Virus record (IMG/VR): IMGVR_UViG_3300037156_000045
Location: 1 to 49,251 of that record
Reading direction: 5' to 3' (one strand)
Length of the DNA: 49,251 nt
Origin: a virus
In this document: positions 6,515 through 13,765 of the stretch, in pieces
Numbering within the stretch: the stretch's first letter is position 1
Layout of the letters: each line of letters starts with the position of its first letter
Notes under the pieces: model-generated
What the model was told of the DNA's origin: nothing
Databases searched by the model: none
The model's input: only the letters and a program-made list of their open reading frames with translations
Position numbers and translations under genes: made by a program

Positions 6515-6847
6515 ATGAGCGAAGCCAGCAACGCCACCAACGAAGCAACACAGAAACCGGCAACGGTAGCTGTTGCAACGTCTGGTCGTAACGGTGGAGC
6601 AGGCAAGCAATCCGCGTTGGACGCAGCCGCAGCACTGGGTGTCGTGCAAATCCCGCCTGACGGTGCCGTAGTGCCCGTGCAGGCTGACCCGACCGCCGAA
6701 CTCCGTGCCCTCCTGACCGAAGCCCTGACCGTCCTGACGATCTACGCCGAGGTTGCAGTGCCGGTGGTAAATTACCGTGGACAGCCACTGTCAGCACACG
6801 CCCCGCGCGAACTGGTCGAACGTATCCACCGCGCTATCGGGGTGTAA
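6515..6847 (+). CDS. Hypothetical protein upstream of terminase (110 aa)
   Basis: ATG at 6515 was chosen because AGGACGA lies at proper spacing; the frame is open further upstream but that part coincides with the promoter. The product starts with a low-complexity Ala/Thr/Asn-rich stretch (MSEASNATNEATQKPATV) and ends with a compact helical segment rich in Ala, Leu and Val. It is the first gene of the rightward operon leading to the terminase genes. No family recognised. Confidence 0.7.
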   Translation: MSEASNATNEATQKPATVAVATSGRNGGAGKQSALDAAAALGVVQIPPDGAVVPVQADPTAELRALLTEALTVLTIYAEVAVPVVNYRGQPLSAHAPRELVERIHRAIGV

Positions 6848-6851
6848 CGCC

Positions 6852-7031
6852 GTGTCACAGGCCGAGTCGGACAGCAGCGCCGCACCGATGGACGTGCAGG
6901 ATGCCGTAGCTCGATTGCGAGACGCTGCCACACAGCCCGGACCGATCAGTGGATGGCGGAAGGTTTCAGTGTACGATCTGCGAGTATTGCTGACGTACTT
7001 CGATGCTGCCGTACGGACGCAGACGCCATGA
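6852..7031 (+). CDS. Small hypothetical protein (59 aa)
   Basis: GTG at 6852 was preferred (after GGGGTG at the end of the preceding gene); an upstream in-frame ATG at 6777 lies deep inside that gene. The product contains MDVQDAVARLRDAA and ends DAAVRTQTP. It overlaps the small terminase gene by ATGA. Function unknown. Confidence 0.6.
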   Translation: MSQAESDSSAAPMDVQDAVARLRDAATQPGPISGWRKVSVYDLRVLLTYFDAAVRTQTP

Positions 7032-7621
7032 CCGGCACCGCCACCCCAGACGAAACAGCCGCGTTGCTCGCATTCTTCGTGCAGGCCGCCCAGCCAGTGC
7101 CGCCCGCACCACCCACCCAGCTCGCCACCATAACCCCCATACCCGCAGACCCCCTGCAAGTCCGCAACAGCGAAGATATCCGTGCGGCAATAATTGAATT
7201 ACTGGCCGCCGGTAAATTCCTGCGAGAAATTGCCCGTATGCCCGATATGCCGAGCACGCAAGCAATTCGCAACTGGCGCAAGGCAGATCCTGATTTTGAC
7301 AAAGAGGTCGAAGCCGCCAGGCTGGAAGGCTGCGACGTCATTGCCGAATCGTGCCTGCAGATAGCCGATGACGGCACGAACGATTATTACGACGATGACG
7401 GCGTGCGCAAGGTGGACACCGATCATATTCAGAGATCCAAGCTGCGAGTCGATACCCGCCTGCGCCTGCTGGAAAAGATGCATCCGCGTAAGTACGGCGC
7501 GAAGGTCGATGTGAACCATGGCGGGCAAGAGGGTAATCCGGTTCGACTGATCGCGGCAAATATGACCCAGGAAGAATCGACTCAGTTGTATTCGGAGATG
7601 CTGAAGGTTGGTCGGTCGTGA
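7028..7621 (+). CDS. terS: Terminase small subunit
   Basis: DNA-recognition subunit of the packaging motor. The start at ATG 7028 overlaps the previous stop (ATGA); an upstream in-frame start at 6953 is less likely. Residues ~50-95 form a helix-turn-helix-like segment (REIARMPDMPSTQAIRNW, then KADPDFDKEVEAAR), typical of phage small terminases, followed by a helical stretch around RSKLRVDTRLRLLEKM. It overlaps the large subunit gene by GTGA, the usual order. Unusually, its N-terminus carries a TAALLAFF peptide also found at the start of the large subunit. Confidence 0.85.
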   Translation: MTGTATPDETAALLAFFVQAAQPVPPAPPTQLATITPIPADPLQVRNSEDIRAAIIELLAAGKFLREIARMPDMPSTQAIRNWRKADPDFDKEVEAARLEGCDVIAESCLQIADDGTNDYYDDDGVRKVDTDHIQRSKLRVDTRLRLLEKMHPRKYGAKVDVNHGGQEGNPVRLIAANMTQEESTQLYSEMLKVGRS

Positions 7622-9345
7622 CGGCAGGCCTGGCGCCTGACACCGCCGCACTACTAGCCTTCTTCGACACGCTCCCTGAGCCCATCGCCGTCCTCCACCC
7701 CTCGCTCCCGCCACACCACCAAAACTACGATTTCAAAAATCCAGACATCGCGGGGGAGATGGCGCGGCGCGGCGCGTTGCTCGTGCATCTGCGCGAACAT
7801 CCCGAAAAATGGCCGGGAATCCGCGCGTACTACAAGACGCACCCCGCCGACTGGGCAAGTGACTGGCTCATGACGTACGACCCGCGCCTGAAAGGCGTCA
7901 AGTCTGTCCCATTCGTTCTGTTTCCCAAGCAACGTGAATGGATCGACTGGTTCCTTGCGCGCCGAGCAGCAGATGAGAACGGCATCACGCCCAAATCGCG
8001 CGAACTGGGGATGAGTTGGCTGGCCATGGCTATATCGGTCTGGATGTGCCTGTTTGAAGAGGGCATCTCGGTCGGTTTCGGCTCACAGGTCAAGGCTGAC
8101 GTGGACAACTCACAAAATCCAGACTCGCTATTCTGGAAAGGCCGTTTCATGCTGGAAAATCTGCCGGTTGAATTTACCGGCGGATGGACTGCAGCAGATA
8201 ACGCCATCGACATGCAACTGCGATTCCCGATGACCGGCGGCATGATCACTGGTGACTGCGGTGACGACATCGGGCGGGGCGGACGAAAATCTGTGGTATT
8301 TCTGGACGAAGCGGCTCACCTGGATCACCCCGAATTGGCTGAGGCCGCATTGAGTAATACGACGAATTGCCGGATCGATATTTCGTCAGTCAAAGGCAGC
8401 AATAACCCATTCGGTAGAAAAATGACCGAGGGGAAGGTTCCCTGCTTCCAACTGCATTGGCGGGACGATCCTCGCAAAGACGACGCCTGGTACGCCAAGA
8501 TGTGCGAGAAATACGATCCCGTCACCATCGCGCAGGAAGTCGATATCGACATCAGCGCCTCGGTCGAGGGTATCGTCATCCCGGCAATCTGGGTGCGCGC
8601 CGCCATCGATGCACACATCAAGCTCAAAATCACGCCGACCGGCACCCGCACCGGCTCATTCGACGTTGCCGACGAAGGCCGTGACGACTGCGCGTTCGCC
8701 GGCAAGCACGGCATCCTGCTCGAACACATGGAGGTGTGGAAAGGCAAAGGGTCCGATATTTTCGACTCGGTTAAAAAAGCGTTCAGCATTGCCGATCTCA
8801 AACGCTACCCCGACGGCATCACGTACGACGGTGACGGCCTGGGCTCCGGTGTTCGCGGCGATGCCCGTGTGATCAATGCTGCCCGTGTTGGTAAGTCGCT
8901 CGCGTTTACCGCATTCCGGGGGAGTGCTGCACCCGATCGGCCGGAAGGTTCAGACGTGGAGGGCCGGAAGAACAAGGAAATGTTCCTGAATAAAAAGGCG
9001 CAAGGCTGGTGGGCGCTCCGGTGCCGGTTCGAGCGCACGTATAAATGGGTGACGGCGGGTGTGGTGTGCGGTGCGGACGATATTATTTCGTTGAGCCGTG
9101 AATTGCCGGGGCTGCAGCAGTTGGTGTTGGAGTTGAGCCAGCCGACATACACGACGACGACTTCGGGGCGGATATTGATTGATAAGCAGCCGGAGGGGAG
9201 TAAGTCACCAAACAGGGGGGATTGCACGATGATCCTGTTCGCTGGCGGGTCGCAGAAGCCGTTGCGGATTGATCCGGCGGCGTTGGCCAGAATGGGCGTT
9301 CGGCCGGGGGTGATGATGGGGATGCGTGGTGGGCGGTTGGGATAA
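7618..9345 (+). CDS. terL: Terminase large subunit (ATPase-nuclease)
   Basis: Packaging motor and headful or site nuclease, acting at the portal. GTG start at 7618 overlaps the small-subunit stop (GTGA). At 575 residues the length is normal. The deviant Walker A (PKSRELGMSW, about 125-134) and Walker B with catalytic Glu (KSVVFLDEA, about 224-232) mark the ATPase; the nuclease part has an acidic strand FDVADEGRDD near 348-357 and a second acidic site around YDGDGLGSG. The first 25 residues share the TAALLAFF peptide with the small subunit. No inactivating change was seen. Confidence 0.96.
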   Translation: MTAGLAPDTAALLAFFDTLPEPIAVLHPSLPPHHQNYDFKNPDIAGEMARRGALLVHLREHPEKWPGIRAYYKTHPADWASDWLMTYDPRLKGVKSVPFVLFPKQREWIDWFLARRAADENGITPKSRELGMSWLAMAISVWMCLFEEGISVGFGSQVKADVDNSQNPDSLFWKGRFMLENLPVEFTGGWTAADNAIDMQLRFPMTGGMITGDCGDDIGRGGRKSVVFLDEAAHLDHPELAEAALSNTTNCRIDISSVKGSNNPFGRKMTEGKVPCFQLHWRDDPRKDDAWYAKMCEKYDPVTIAQEVDIDISASVEGIVIPAIWVRAAIDAHIKLKITPTGTRTGSFDVADEGRDDCAFAGKHGILLEHMEVWKGKGSDIFDSVKKAFSIADLKRYPDGITYDGDGLGSGVRGDARVINAARVGKSLAFTAFRGSAAPDRPEGSDVEGRKNKEMFLNKKAQGWWALRCRFERTYKWVTAGVVCGADDIISLSRELPGLQQLVLELSQPTYTTTTSGRILIDKQPEGSKSPNRGDCTMILFAGGSQKPLRIDPAALARMGVRPGVMMGMRGGRLG

Positions 9346-9382
9346 ATAACGAGGATATGCGGTAATCAATTTGCTTGACGCT

Positions 9383-9403
9383 GGTGGGCGGTGGGCGGTG
9401 GGC
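9383..9403 (+). repeat. Triple GGTGGGC repeat
   Basis: Three head-to-tail copies of GGTGGGC just after the large terminase gene. Short clustered G runs could allow a two-layer G-quadruplex on the plus strand or in its RNA. No other gene lies between 9346 and 9485 apart from the promoter. Confidence 0.5.
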
Positions 9404-9448
9404 GTAGGATGCAGCGAGTCGTGTGATGCGTATCTGTGAACAAACAAC

Positions 9449-9478
9449 TTGACAACCCACCAACCCCTAATTTACTAT
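9449..9478 (+). promoter_or_regulatory. Promoter giving a probable leaderless transcript
   Basis: TTGACA (9449-9454), an 18-base spacer and TACTAT (9473-9478). Only 7 bases separate the -10 from the ATG at 9486, so the transcript would start at or next to the start codon, and no Shine-Dalgarno is present. Confidence 0.65.
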
Positions 9479-9485
9479 CCGATCC

Positions 9486-9689
9486 ATGAACAAAGAAAAA
9501 CTCATCGCAGAATTTGGCCACACCGAAGCTGAAATGGCTCGGCAACTCAAAATGTCGCCCCAGCGCGTCAATTTGTGGTGTGACGAGCTGAACAAGCAGC
9601 AGCAGGACGGCGTGCTGTCGGCCCTAGTGCGTAACCAAACGACGCGGCCGGCATTTGTGCCGAAATGGATGTGGGATAGTTTGAAGTAA
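9486..9689 (+). CDS. Cro-like helix-turn-helix regulator (67 aa)
   Basis: A small DNA-binding protein. Residues ~13-32 (EAEMARQLKMSPQRVNLWCD) fit a Cro/YdaS-type helix-turn-helix, in which the second helix, SPQRVNLW, would enter the major groove. Its ATG follows the promoter at 9449-9478 with no room for a ribosome binding site, recalling leaderless repressor mRNAs such as lambda cI from PRM. It may regulate late genes or its own promoter; targets are unknown. Confidence 0.75.
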   Translation: MNKEKLIAEFGHTEAEMARQLKMSPQRVNLWCDELNKQQQDGVLSALVRNQTTRPAFVPKWMWDSLK

Positions 9690-9958
9690 CACAGAGCATC
9701 AAGACGCATGGAACCTGCTCATTGGAGCCTTAGCGGGCATACAATATTGTCGAAGCTTTAGTTAGGACGGGTGCGCGCTTAATCCTAACAGCGAGAGATA
9801 GCAAACAGGTTCCAGCCGTGTTGGTGCGGCATGGCGCGACCATGATACTAATCGCCCTGATCAGCGACGTAGCTAACGGTGGACCTTAAATGCGGAAAGC
9901 CGGAACCCGGATGGAATTTACAGCCATTCACCGACTTCATTAACAAGGGGGATCAAAC
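9690..9958 (+). ncRNA. Structured non-coding stretch, possible RNA element
   Basis: No convincing gene here, but inverted repeats are dense. GGAACCTG (9710-9717) pairs with CAGGTTCC (9806-9813) and encloses a perfect 7-bp hairpin GTTAGGA/TCCTAAC (9761-9767/9783-9789) and the palindrome ACAATATTGT (9741-9750). Next come hairpins GCCG/CGGC (9815-9830) and CATGG/CCATG (9830-9844). No tRNA, known ribozyme or riboswitch is recognised and no terminator is visible, so it may be part of a longer message. A 17-codon frame at 9890-9943 is possible but weak. Confidence 0.4.
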
Positions 9959-10225
9959 ATGTCGAACAGCAAATCTTGGCCGACTATGGGTAGCGGAAAT
10001 GTAGCCGTCGGTACATGCCGCCGCGCACAGGACGACGATACTCCGGGGCTGATATACCTCAAGCTCGATGCGCCGCGTGAGATTGGGGCGGATACGGGTG
10101 ATGTGTACCCACCGGGAGAGCCCGCCGCCGATGACAACGTGCTGGCATGTGTGTATTTCAAAACAGCGGAGTCGGTACAGCAAACAATCGACGTACTGCT
10201 CGAAATGAAGCGCGACCGTTTTTAA
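9959..10225 (+). CDS. Hypothetical protein (88 aa)
   Basis: ATG at 9959 with AAGGGGGATC upstream. The product has a Gly/Ser-containing N-terminus, an acidic, beta-rich middle (GLIYLKLDAPREIG) and a helical C-terminus with QQTIDVLLEMKRDRF. No family recognised. The good ribosome binding site follows the structured stretch at 9690-9958, so translation could be influenced by it. Confidence 0.7.
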   Translation: MSNSKSWPTMGSGNVAVGTCRRAQDDDTPGLIYLKLDAPREIGADTGDVYPPGEPAADDNVLACVYFKTAESVQQTIDVLLEMKRDRF

Positions 10226-10253
10226 CCAACCAACGTATCAAAAGGAGCCACAA

Positions 10254-10511
10254 ATGAAGAAAGCAGTCCCGAACATGCGTGAAATCGTAGCCGAGATCCG
10301 CGCAGCCCTCCCAGGATTCCCCGCCGCCAAACAGTCCGAACTGGACGGCTTTGCGCTGCGTATCGCCGCCGAACTGGATATTCTGGAAGGCGTCACGGAG
10401 CGTGCCGCCGAGCTGGTTGAGCCCGTCGACCCGGTTGAGCCCGTCGACCCGGGCGTTCCAGATTCCGACCCCGTGCCGGCAAAATCAGCCAAGGCACCTG
10501 CCGCTGAGTAA
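10254..10511 (+). CDS. Hypothetical protein with acidic Pro-rich tail (85 aa)
   Basis: ATG at 10254 with AAAAGGAG upstream. The N-terminal ~50 residues are predicted helical (MREIVAEIRAALPGFPAAK); the tail contains two copies of VEPVDP and then a Pro/Ala/Lys-rich end, which is likely disordered. Its stop overlaps the next start (TAATG). No function assigned. Confidence 0.68.
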   Translation: MKKAVPNMREIVAEIRAALPGFPAAKQSELDGFALRIAAELDILEGVTERAAELVEPVDPVEPVDPGVPDSDPVPAKSAKAPAAE

Positions 10512-10693
10512 TGAGCAAGGTGCTTGAGTCGTATCGTTATGGCAACCCCGAGGAAGTTGTTGACCGTATCCGTGCCAGCGATGCCGCCCGAGCCAAACGT
10601 AAGGCCGAACGGGCGGCCGAGCGTAGCCAGCAATCAACCCTCACCGAAGAGGAAAAGCAATTGATACCTGCAGACTGGATGCGCCGCAAATGA
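10511..10693 (+). CDS. Small charged hypothetical protein (60 aa)
   Basis: ATG at 10511 shares a base with the previous stop (TAATG). The product is very charged: an Arg/Lys/Ala-rich helix (ASDAARAKRKAERAAERS) followed by EEEKQLIPADWMRRK. It overlaps the next gene by ATGA. It may bind nucleic acid or a protein partner, but no domain is recognised. Confidence 0.65.
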   Translation: MSKVLESYRYGNPEEVVDRIRASDAARAKRKAERAAERSQQSTLTEEEKQLIPADWMRRK

Positions 10694-11055
10694 GAACCAG
10701 CCAAGATCGAGCAATACTTGCAGCAGACATACCGGGACTGGTCGCCGTAAAACTGGATCGTTGGGCAGCGTGGATGAGATCGGGCGCTGGCGCGCGCGGC
10801 TATCCGGGCAGATCGTGCGGCATGGAATTCGGCGGGATACACACCTCTGACGATGCCGAAGCGCAGGCCGACAGTTATGCTGCCCGTGCATGTGACGGCG
10901 CAATTATGAGTCTGGCGCCCATCCAGATTGCGGCAATTGGCGTGTACTGGCTGGGGAATGATCCGCGCGGGACACCGCCTGATGTTCTGTTCGGCTTGGT
11001 GGTGGGGGCGTTGCCTGTTATTTATCGTGGGTTGATGCAGCGGGGGTGTTTGTGA
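10690..11055 (+). CDS. Hypothetical protein, weakly antiterminator Q-like (121 aa)
   Basis: ATG at 10690 overlaps the preceding stop. The middle, around ADSYAARACDGAIMSLAPIQ followed by IAAIGVYWLG, has the order seen in small phage antitermination proteins of the Q/sigma-region-4 type (a helix, then a 'proximal P..Q..A' helix). That likeness is faint. If right, it could act at the promoter-terminator pair 13760-13863 upstream of the late genes. Otherwise a hypothetical protein. Confidence 0.62.
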   Translation: MRTSQDRAILAADIPGLVAVKLDRWAAWMRSGAGARGYPGRSCGMEFGGIHTSDDAEAQADSYAARACDGAIMSLAPIQIAAIGVYWLGNDPRGTPPDVLFGLVVGALPVIYRGLMQRGCL

Positions 11056-11237
11056 TCATGCGAGGCATAGTGTGTCCGGCATCGGTGTTTGCATTATGTC
11101 ATCTACCGGTTCTTGATGACGACAGCCTGCACCCGTCAGTTGCCGTGAGAATGTCCATAATTTCAGACATCTCGAAAGAATGGCAAAAGGACAAAGAAAA
11201 GATTGAATACCTTGAATCACTGTTACTACGAAAATAA
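11052..11237 (+). CDS. Small hypothetical protein (61 aa)
   Basis: GTG at 11052 overlaps the previous stop (GTGA) after a G-rich sequence; ATG at 11058 or an internal ATG at 11151 are alternatives. The N-terminal half is uncharged with several Cys and His; the C-terminal half (ISKEWQKDKEKIEYLESLL) is an amphipathic or coiled-coil helix. Function unknown, start uncertain. Confidence 0.5.
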   Translation: MIMRGIVCPASVFALCHLPVLDDDSLHPSVAVRMSIISDISKEWQKDKEKIEYLESLLLRK

Positions 11238-11252
11238 AGGAGCAACACCAGC

Positions 11253-11660
11253 ATGCAAAAATACACAATGAACCAACTCATGACGATGCAGGTATCCCTC
11301 GTCGCCCTGTCGCAAATCAAACTGCCCGCTCATCCAGCTGCGTACCGTATTGGCCGCGCGCTGGACGCAATCGCCTCGGCAAGCAAGCAGCCGATTGCCG
11401 ATATGCAGGCGCTGTACCAGAAACACGGCGTGCTGAACGCCGAGGGCACGCAGTACGCCCCGCCAGCCGATCCCGAAGCATTGGCCGAGTTTCAAGCGGC
11501 ATGGACTGAAATCCAGAACCGCGAGATCGAGATTGAATTGCGCCCGATCCGCGTTTCCGACCTGGGCGACGGTCTGATCGAGCCTGCACACCTGATGGCG
11601 CTGAACGGCGTGATGATTTTGGATGATTTGCCCGCGCAGGACCCCATCGCCGGGGATTAA
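11253..11660 (+). CDS. DUF1617-like protein (135 aa)
   Basis: ATG at 11253 after AAAGGAG. The order of features, a helical N-terminus with KLPAHPAAYRIGRAL, a central Gln/Tyr helix, then PEALAEFQAAWTEI and a final IEIELRPIRVSDL, resembles the DUF1617 family of small phage proteins of unknown role. This is a judgement from memory of the pattern. A strong hairpin follows the gene at 11727-11763. Confidence 0.65.
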   Translation: MQKYTMNQLMTMQVSLVALSQIKLPAHPAAYRIGRALDAIASASKQPIADMQALYQKHGVLNAEGTQYAPPADPEALAEFQAAWTEIQNREIEIELRPIRVSDLGDGLIEPAHLMALNGVMILDDLPAQDPIAGD

Positions 11661-11823
11661 AACGTAGCCGGTGGCGCCCCTTTCTCAAATTCGTGTTTGC
11701 CGCACGGCTGATGGCTTGCGCTGGTTGTGCTCTCGGTTCCGCTATTTCATTGTCCGAGAGCACGCATAACTTCAAGACTGGGCGTGTAAAGGTAACGGTC
11801 TGAAGCGTAGGAAAGGCTTTTAT
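11661..11823 (+). other. Non-coding stretch with two strong hairpins
   Basis: A perfect 10-bp stem GTGCTCTCGG/CCGAGAGCAC (11727-11736/11754-11763, 17-base loop) and a second stem CTTCA.GAC/GTCTGAAG (11770-11778/11798-11805, one bulged A) lie between two genes. Neither is followed by a T run, so they are not simple terminators. The second ends just before the ribosome binding site of the gene at 11824. Confidence 0.5.
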
Positions 11824-12018
11824 ATGATGCACGACATGAACGTCATACCCGGCATAACAGTTACGCCATTGTCGGTAGATACGCCCCTCAAACGAGGCTG
11901 TACGCCGCCCGTGATGGGTACGTTCGCACAGAATGAAGAGAAATCCAGGCGCCGGATCGCACGAATGCTGGATTTGGCAATAATTAACTATTTTGATGGA
12001 GAGGAAGAACGACCATGA
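11824..12018 (+). CDS. Small hypothetical protein (64 aa)
   Basis: ATG at 11824 (or the adjacent ATG at 11827) after AGGAAAGG. The product has a Pro/Thr-rich N-terminus (VIPGITVTPLSV) and a C-terminal helix (EEKSRRRIARMLDLAI) that is basic. It overlaps the next gene by ATGA. No family recognised. Confidence 0.6.
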   Translation: MMHDMNVIPGITVTPLSVDTPLKRGCTPPVMGTFAQNEEKSRRRIARMLDLAIINYFDGEEERP

Positions 12019-12755
12019 AAAAACACGTACATGTCGCGCACATTGTGCAATTTGCTGCGATGGCTGCCGAGGGCTATCCGGTCGGTAAGCTGGTGCAATG
12101 GGTGGGCGGAAATCGCGCCGAAGGCAATGAGATGTGGGTGACTGGTGCGCCCACGACAGGATGGCACGACGGCATGATATATCGCGTAGCCTGCGCATTT
12201 ATCGGAGACACCCCCGTATTTGACGGTGCTGAAGTGTACCTCGACGGGCAACTGGGTCGCCTTCGGTGGAACAATTGCACGGTCGTATTTGCTGGCGTGC
12301 GTACGAACCTCCCAATAGCATCGTGGCCGCCAAGCGAACAGCCGTCATTGTTGTCCTTGACTGCGCCCGCCGCCAAGCAATACGAAATAACTCACCAGAT
12401 CGGCGATGTGTCCGTAACCGTTCGTGCGCCAAGTGCTGCTGAGTGCGAACAAATGGTGGCGCGGTTGGATGAATTGGCCGAGTCGCGGGTGCCGGACCTT
12501 CAACCCCCGCGCGATATGACGCCACGCGAAAAGGAACATCTTGCCCAACTGCGTGTGATGAATTGCGGGCGCACCCCATTTCAGTTTGACCGTCGAAAAT
12601 TCATATCCAGCCTCGGCGGCATCGTAGTCAGCAATGTATCGGGGATTTTAGCGGTAGCAGTGCCTGCCGAGATGCAGGAACATGCTATTGCGGTTTTGAG
12701 CAATACCCGGACGATTGGTGTGCTTATCTCGGTAAACGGGGTCCGCGTACCATGA
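12015..12755 (+). CDS. Hypothetical protein (246 aa)
   Basis: ATG at 12015 overlaps the previous stop, with GGAGAGGAAG upstream. The first third has several Trp and Gly (GKLVQWVGGNRAEGNEMW), followed by a beta-rich middle around ITHQIGDVSVTVRAPSAAE and a C-terminal segment ending in VRVP. No domain could be named. It is the largest unrecognised gene between the terminase and portal genes. Confidence 0.7.
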   Translation: MKKHVHVAHIVQFAAMAAEGYPVGKLVQWVGGNRAEGNEMWVTGAPTTGWHDGMIYRVACAFIGDTPVFDGAEVYLDGQLGRLRWNNCTVVFAGVRTNLPIASWPPSEQPSLLSLTAPAAKQYEITHQIGDVSVTVRAPSAAECEQMVARLDELAESRVPDLQPPRDMTPREKEHLAQLRVMNCGRTPFQFDRRKFISSLGGIVVSNVSGILAVAVPAEMQEHAIAVLSNTRTIGVLISVNGVRVP

Positions 12756-12982
12756 CCCTCGAAGAAGAAATGACCGATGTTTGCGATTGGGCCTGGACGG
12801 AAGGCCTGGATGCCATCGACGCAAAAGACGAGCAATACGCCGAGGCATCCGCACATGTGGAAATGTTCCTCGTACTGGGCGCCGTGTTGGCGGATTTTGG
12901 CTGGACGCGCGAGGAACTGATCCCCCTGTTGGACGAATGCGTGTTTGAGGATATGACGCCCGCCGACGGGGTGACGCATTGA
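12752..12982 (+). CDS. Acidic hypothetical protein (76 aa)
   Basis: ATG at 12752 overlaps the previous stop. The product is strongly acidic and helical (MTLEEEMTDVCDWAWTEG, then ELIPLLDECVFEDM). Small acidic proteins in phage early or middle regions can be inhibitors, but nothing specific is visible. It overlaps the next gene. Confidence 0.65.
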   Translation: MTLEEEMTDVCDWAWTEGLDAIDAKDEQYAEASAHVEMFLVLGAVLADFGWTREELIPLLDECVFEDMTPADGVTH

Positions 12983-13170
12983 GTGCGGGTGCGTTCCAAG
13001 CAACAAATCCGCCCCTTGGCCGGAAATTTACGCAAGAGGACATCGATTCGTGCTGGCCGTATGCGCAGGCCTACTTTTTGGAAATTTTGAACGAGGAATA
13101 CGACGTTCGGCAGGCGCAGGACGACTTGACCGGCCTGATTGGCAGCAAGTACGACACACGAAACGCTTGA
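12979..13170 (+). CDS. Small hypothetical protein (63 aa)
   Basis: The TTG at 12979 overlaps the previous stop (TTGA); no alternative ATG gives a better length. The product includes KFTQEDIDSCWPYAQAYF and ends TRNA. Its last codons lie in the first copy of a 16-bp direct repeat (13157-13172). Function unknown, and the rare start lowers confidence. Confidence 0.55.
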   Translation: MSAGAFQATNPPLGRKFTQEDIDSCWPYAQAYFLEILNEEYDVRQAQDDLTGLIGSKYDTRNA

Positions 13171-13172
13171 CA
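13157..13172 (+). repeat. Direct repeat, left copy flanking the HD gene
   Basis: CACGAAACGCTTGACA matches CACGAAATGCTTGACA at 13750-13765 in 15 of 16 bases. The two copies bracket the HD phosphohydrolase gene. Confidence 0.65.
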
Positions 13173-13192
13173 CTTGAGCAGGAGATAAAATT

Positions 13193-13738
13193 ATGATGCG
13201 CCCAGACATATTGCTGTGTGATGGCCGATATTTCAGTTTCACAGAACCTGACGGGTTTCGTGTCAGTATTCACACAATTGCGCACGCACTGTCAAATATC
13301 TGCCGGTTTGGCGGGCACTGTTCCGAGTTTTACAGTGTCGCCCAGCACTCTGTGGTTGTCAGCCAGATACTGAAAAATGCGGGTTTTGATACCGGCTTGC
13401 AGATGATGGGACTCCTGCACGACGCGTCCGAGGCATTTGTCGGCGATATGCCTTCGCCGTTGAAACACATGTGCGCGGATTATTCTGCTGTAGAGAAACG
13501 TGTAGAATCGGCACTGATGGACTCGTTCGGGTACCCGCACACACATCCACTGGAAATTAAAAAGGCGGACCTCGTGGCGTTGGCAATGGAGGATCGCGAT
13601 CTGATGCCAAAGCACAATGACGTGTGGGGCATACTGGCTGGCGTGACTCCGATGATCGACACCATCGTACCGCTATCCCCGCTCGCAGCCAGAGAATTGT
13701 TTCTTTGCCGGTATGAAGAACTCGGGGGTTTGCTGTGA
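13193..13738 (+). CDS. HD-domain phosphohydrolase (YfbR-type nucleotidase)
   Basis: A metal-dependent phosphohydrolase, probably a 5'-nucleotidase acting on nucleotide pools in the cytoplasm, as in the YfbR group of HD proteins. Visible motifs are the first His (SVAQHSVVVSQ, His52), the HD pair in GLLHDASEAFVGD (76-77), and the C-terminal Asp near KKADLVALAMED. ATG at 13193 with AGGAGATA upstream; a second ATG follows at once. The gene lies between two 16-bp direct repeats, suggesting insertion as a cassette. Confidence 0.85.
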   Translation: MMRPDILLCDGRYFSFTEPDGFRVSIHTIAHALSNICRFGGHCSEFYSVAQHSVVVSQILKNAGFDTGLQMMGLLHDASEAFVGDMPSPLKHMCADYSAVEKRVESALMDSFGYPHTHPLEIKKADLVALAMEDRDLMPKHNDVWGILAGVTPMIDTIVPLSPLAARELFLCRYEELGGLL

Positions 13739-13749
13739 CACCTCCCGCA

Positions 13750-13765
13750 CGAAATGCTTGACAGT
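13750..13765 (+). repeat. Direct repeat, right copy flanking the HD gene
   Basis: CACGAAATGCTTGACA, one base different from the copy at 13157-13172. Its last six bases are the -35 element of the promoter at 13760-13788. Confidence 0.65.

Noticed and set aside
9361-9405. Promoter from TTGACG just after the large terminase gene
   Set aside because: The region where the -10 should lie is the G-rich GGTGGGC repeat, without any TATAAT-like sequence.
9710-9813. tRNA or self-splicing intron in the structured stretch
   Set aside because: No cloverleaf with T-loop and acceptor stem, and no recognisable group I core; only unassigned helices can be supported.
11317-12198. Minus-strand open frame of 293 codons
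   Set aside because: It crosses four plus-strand genes with ribosome binding sites and overlaps, and lacks a start signal.
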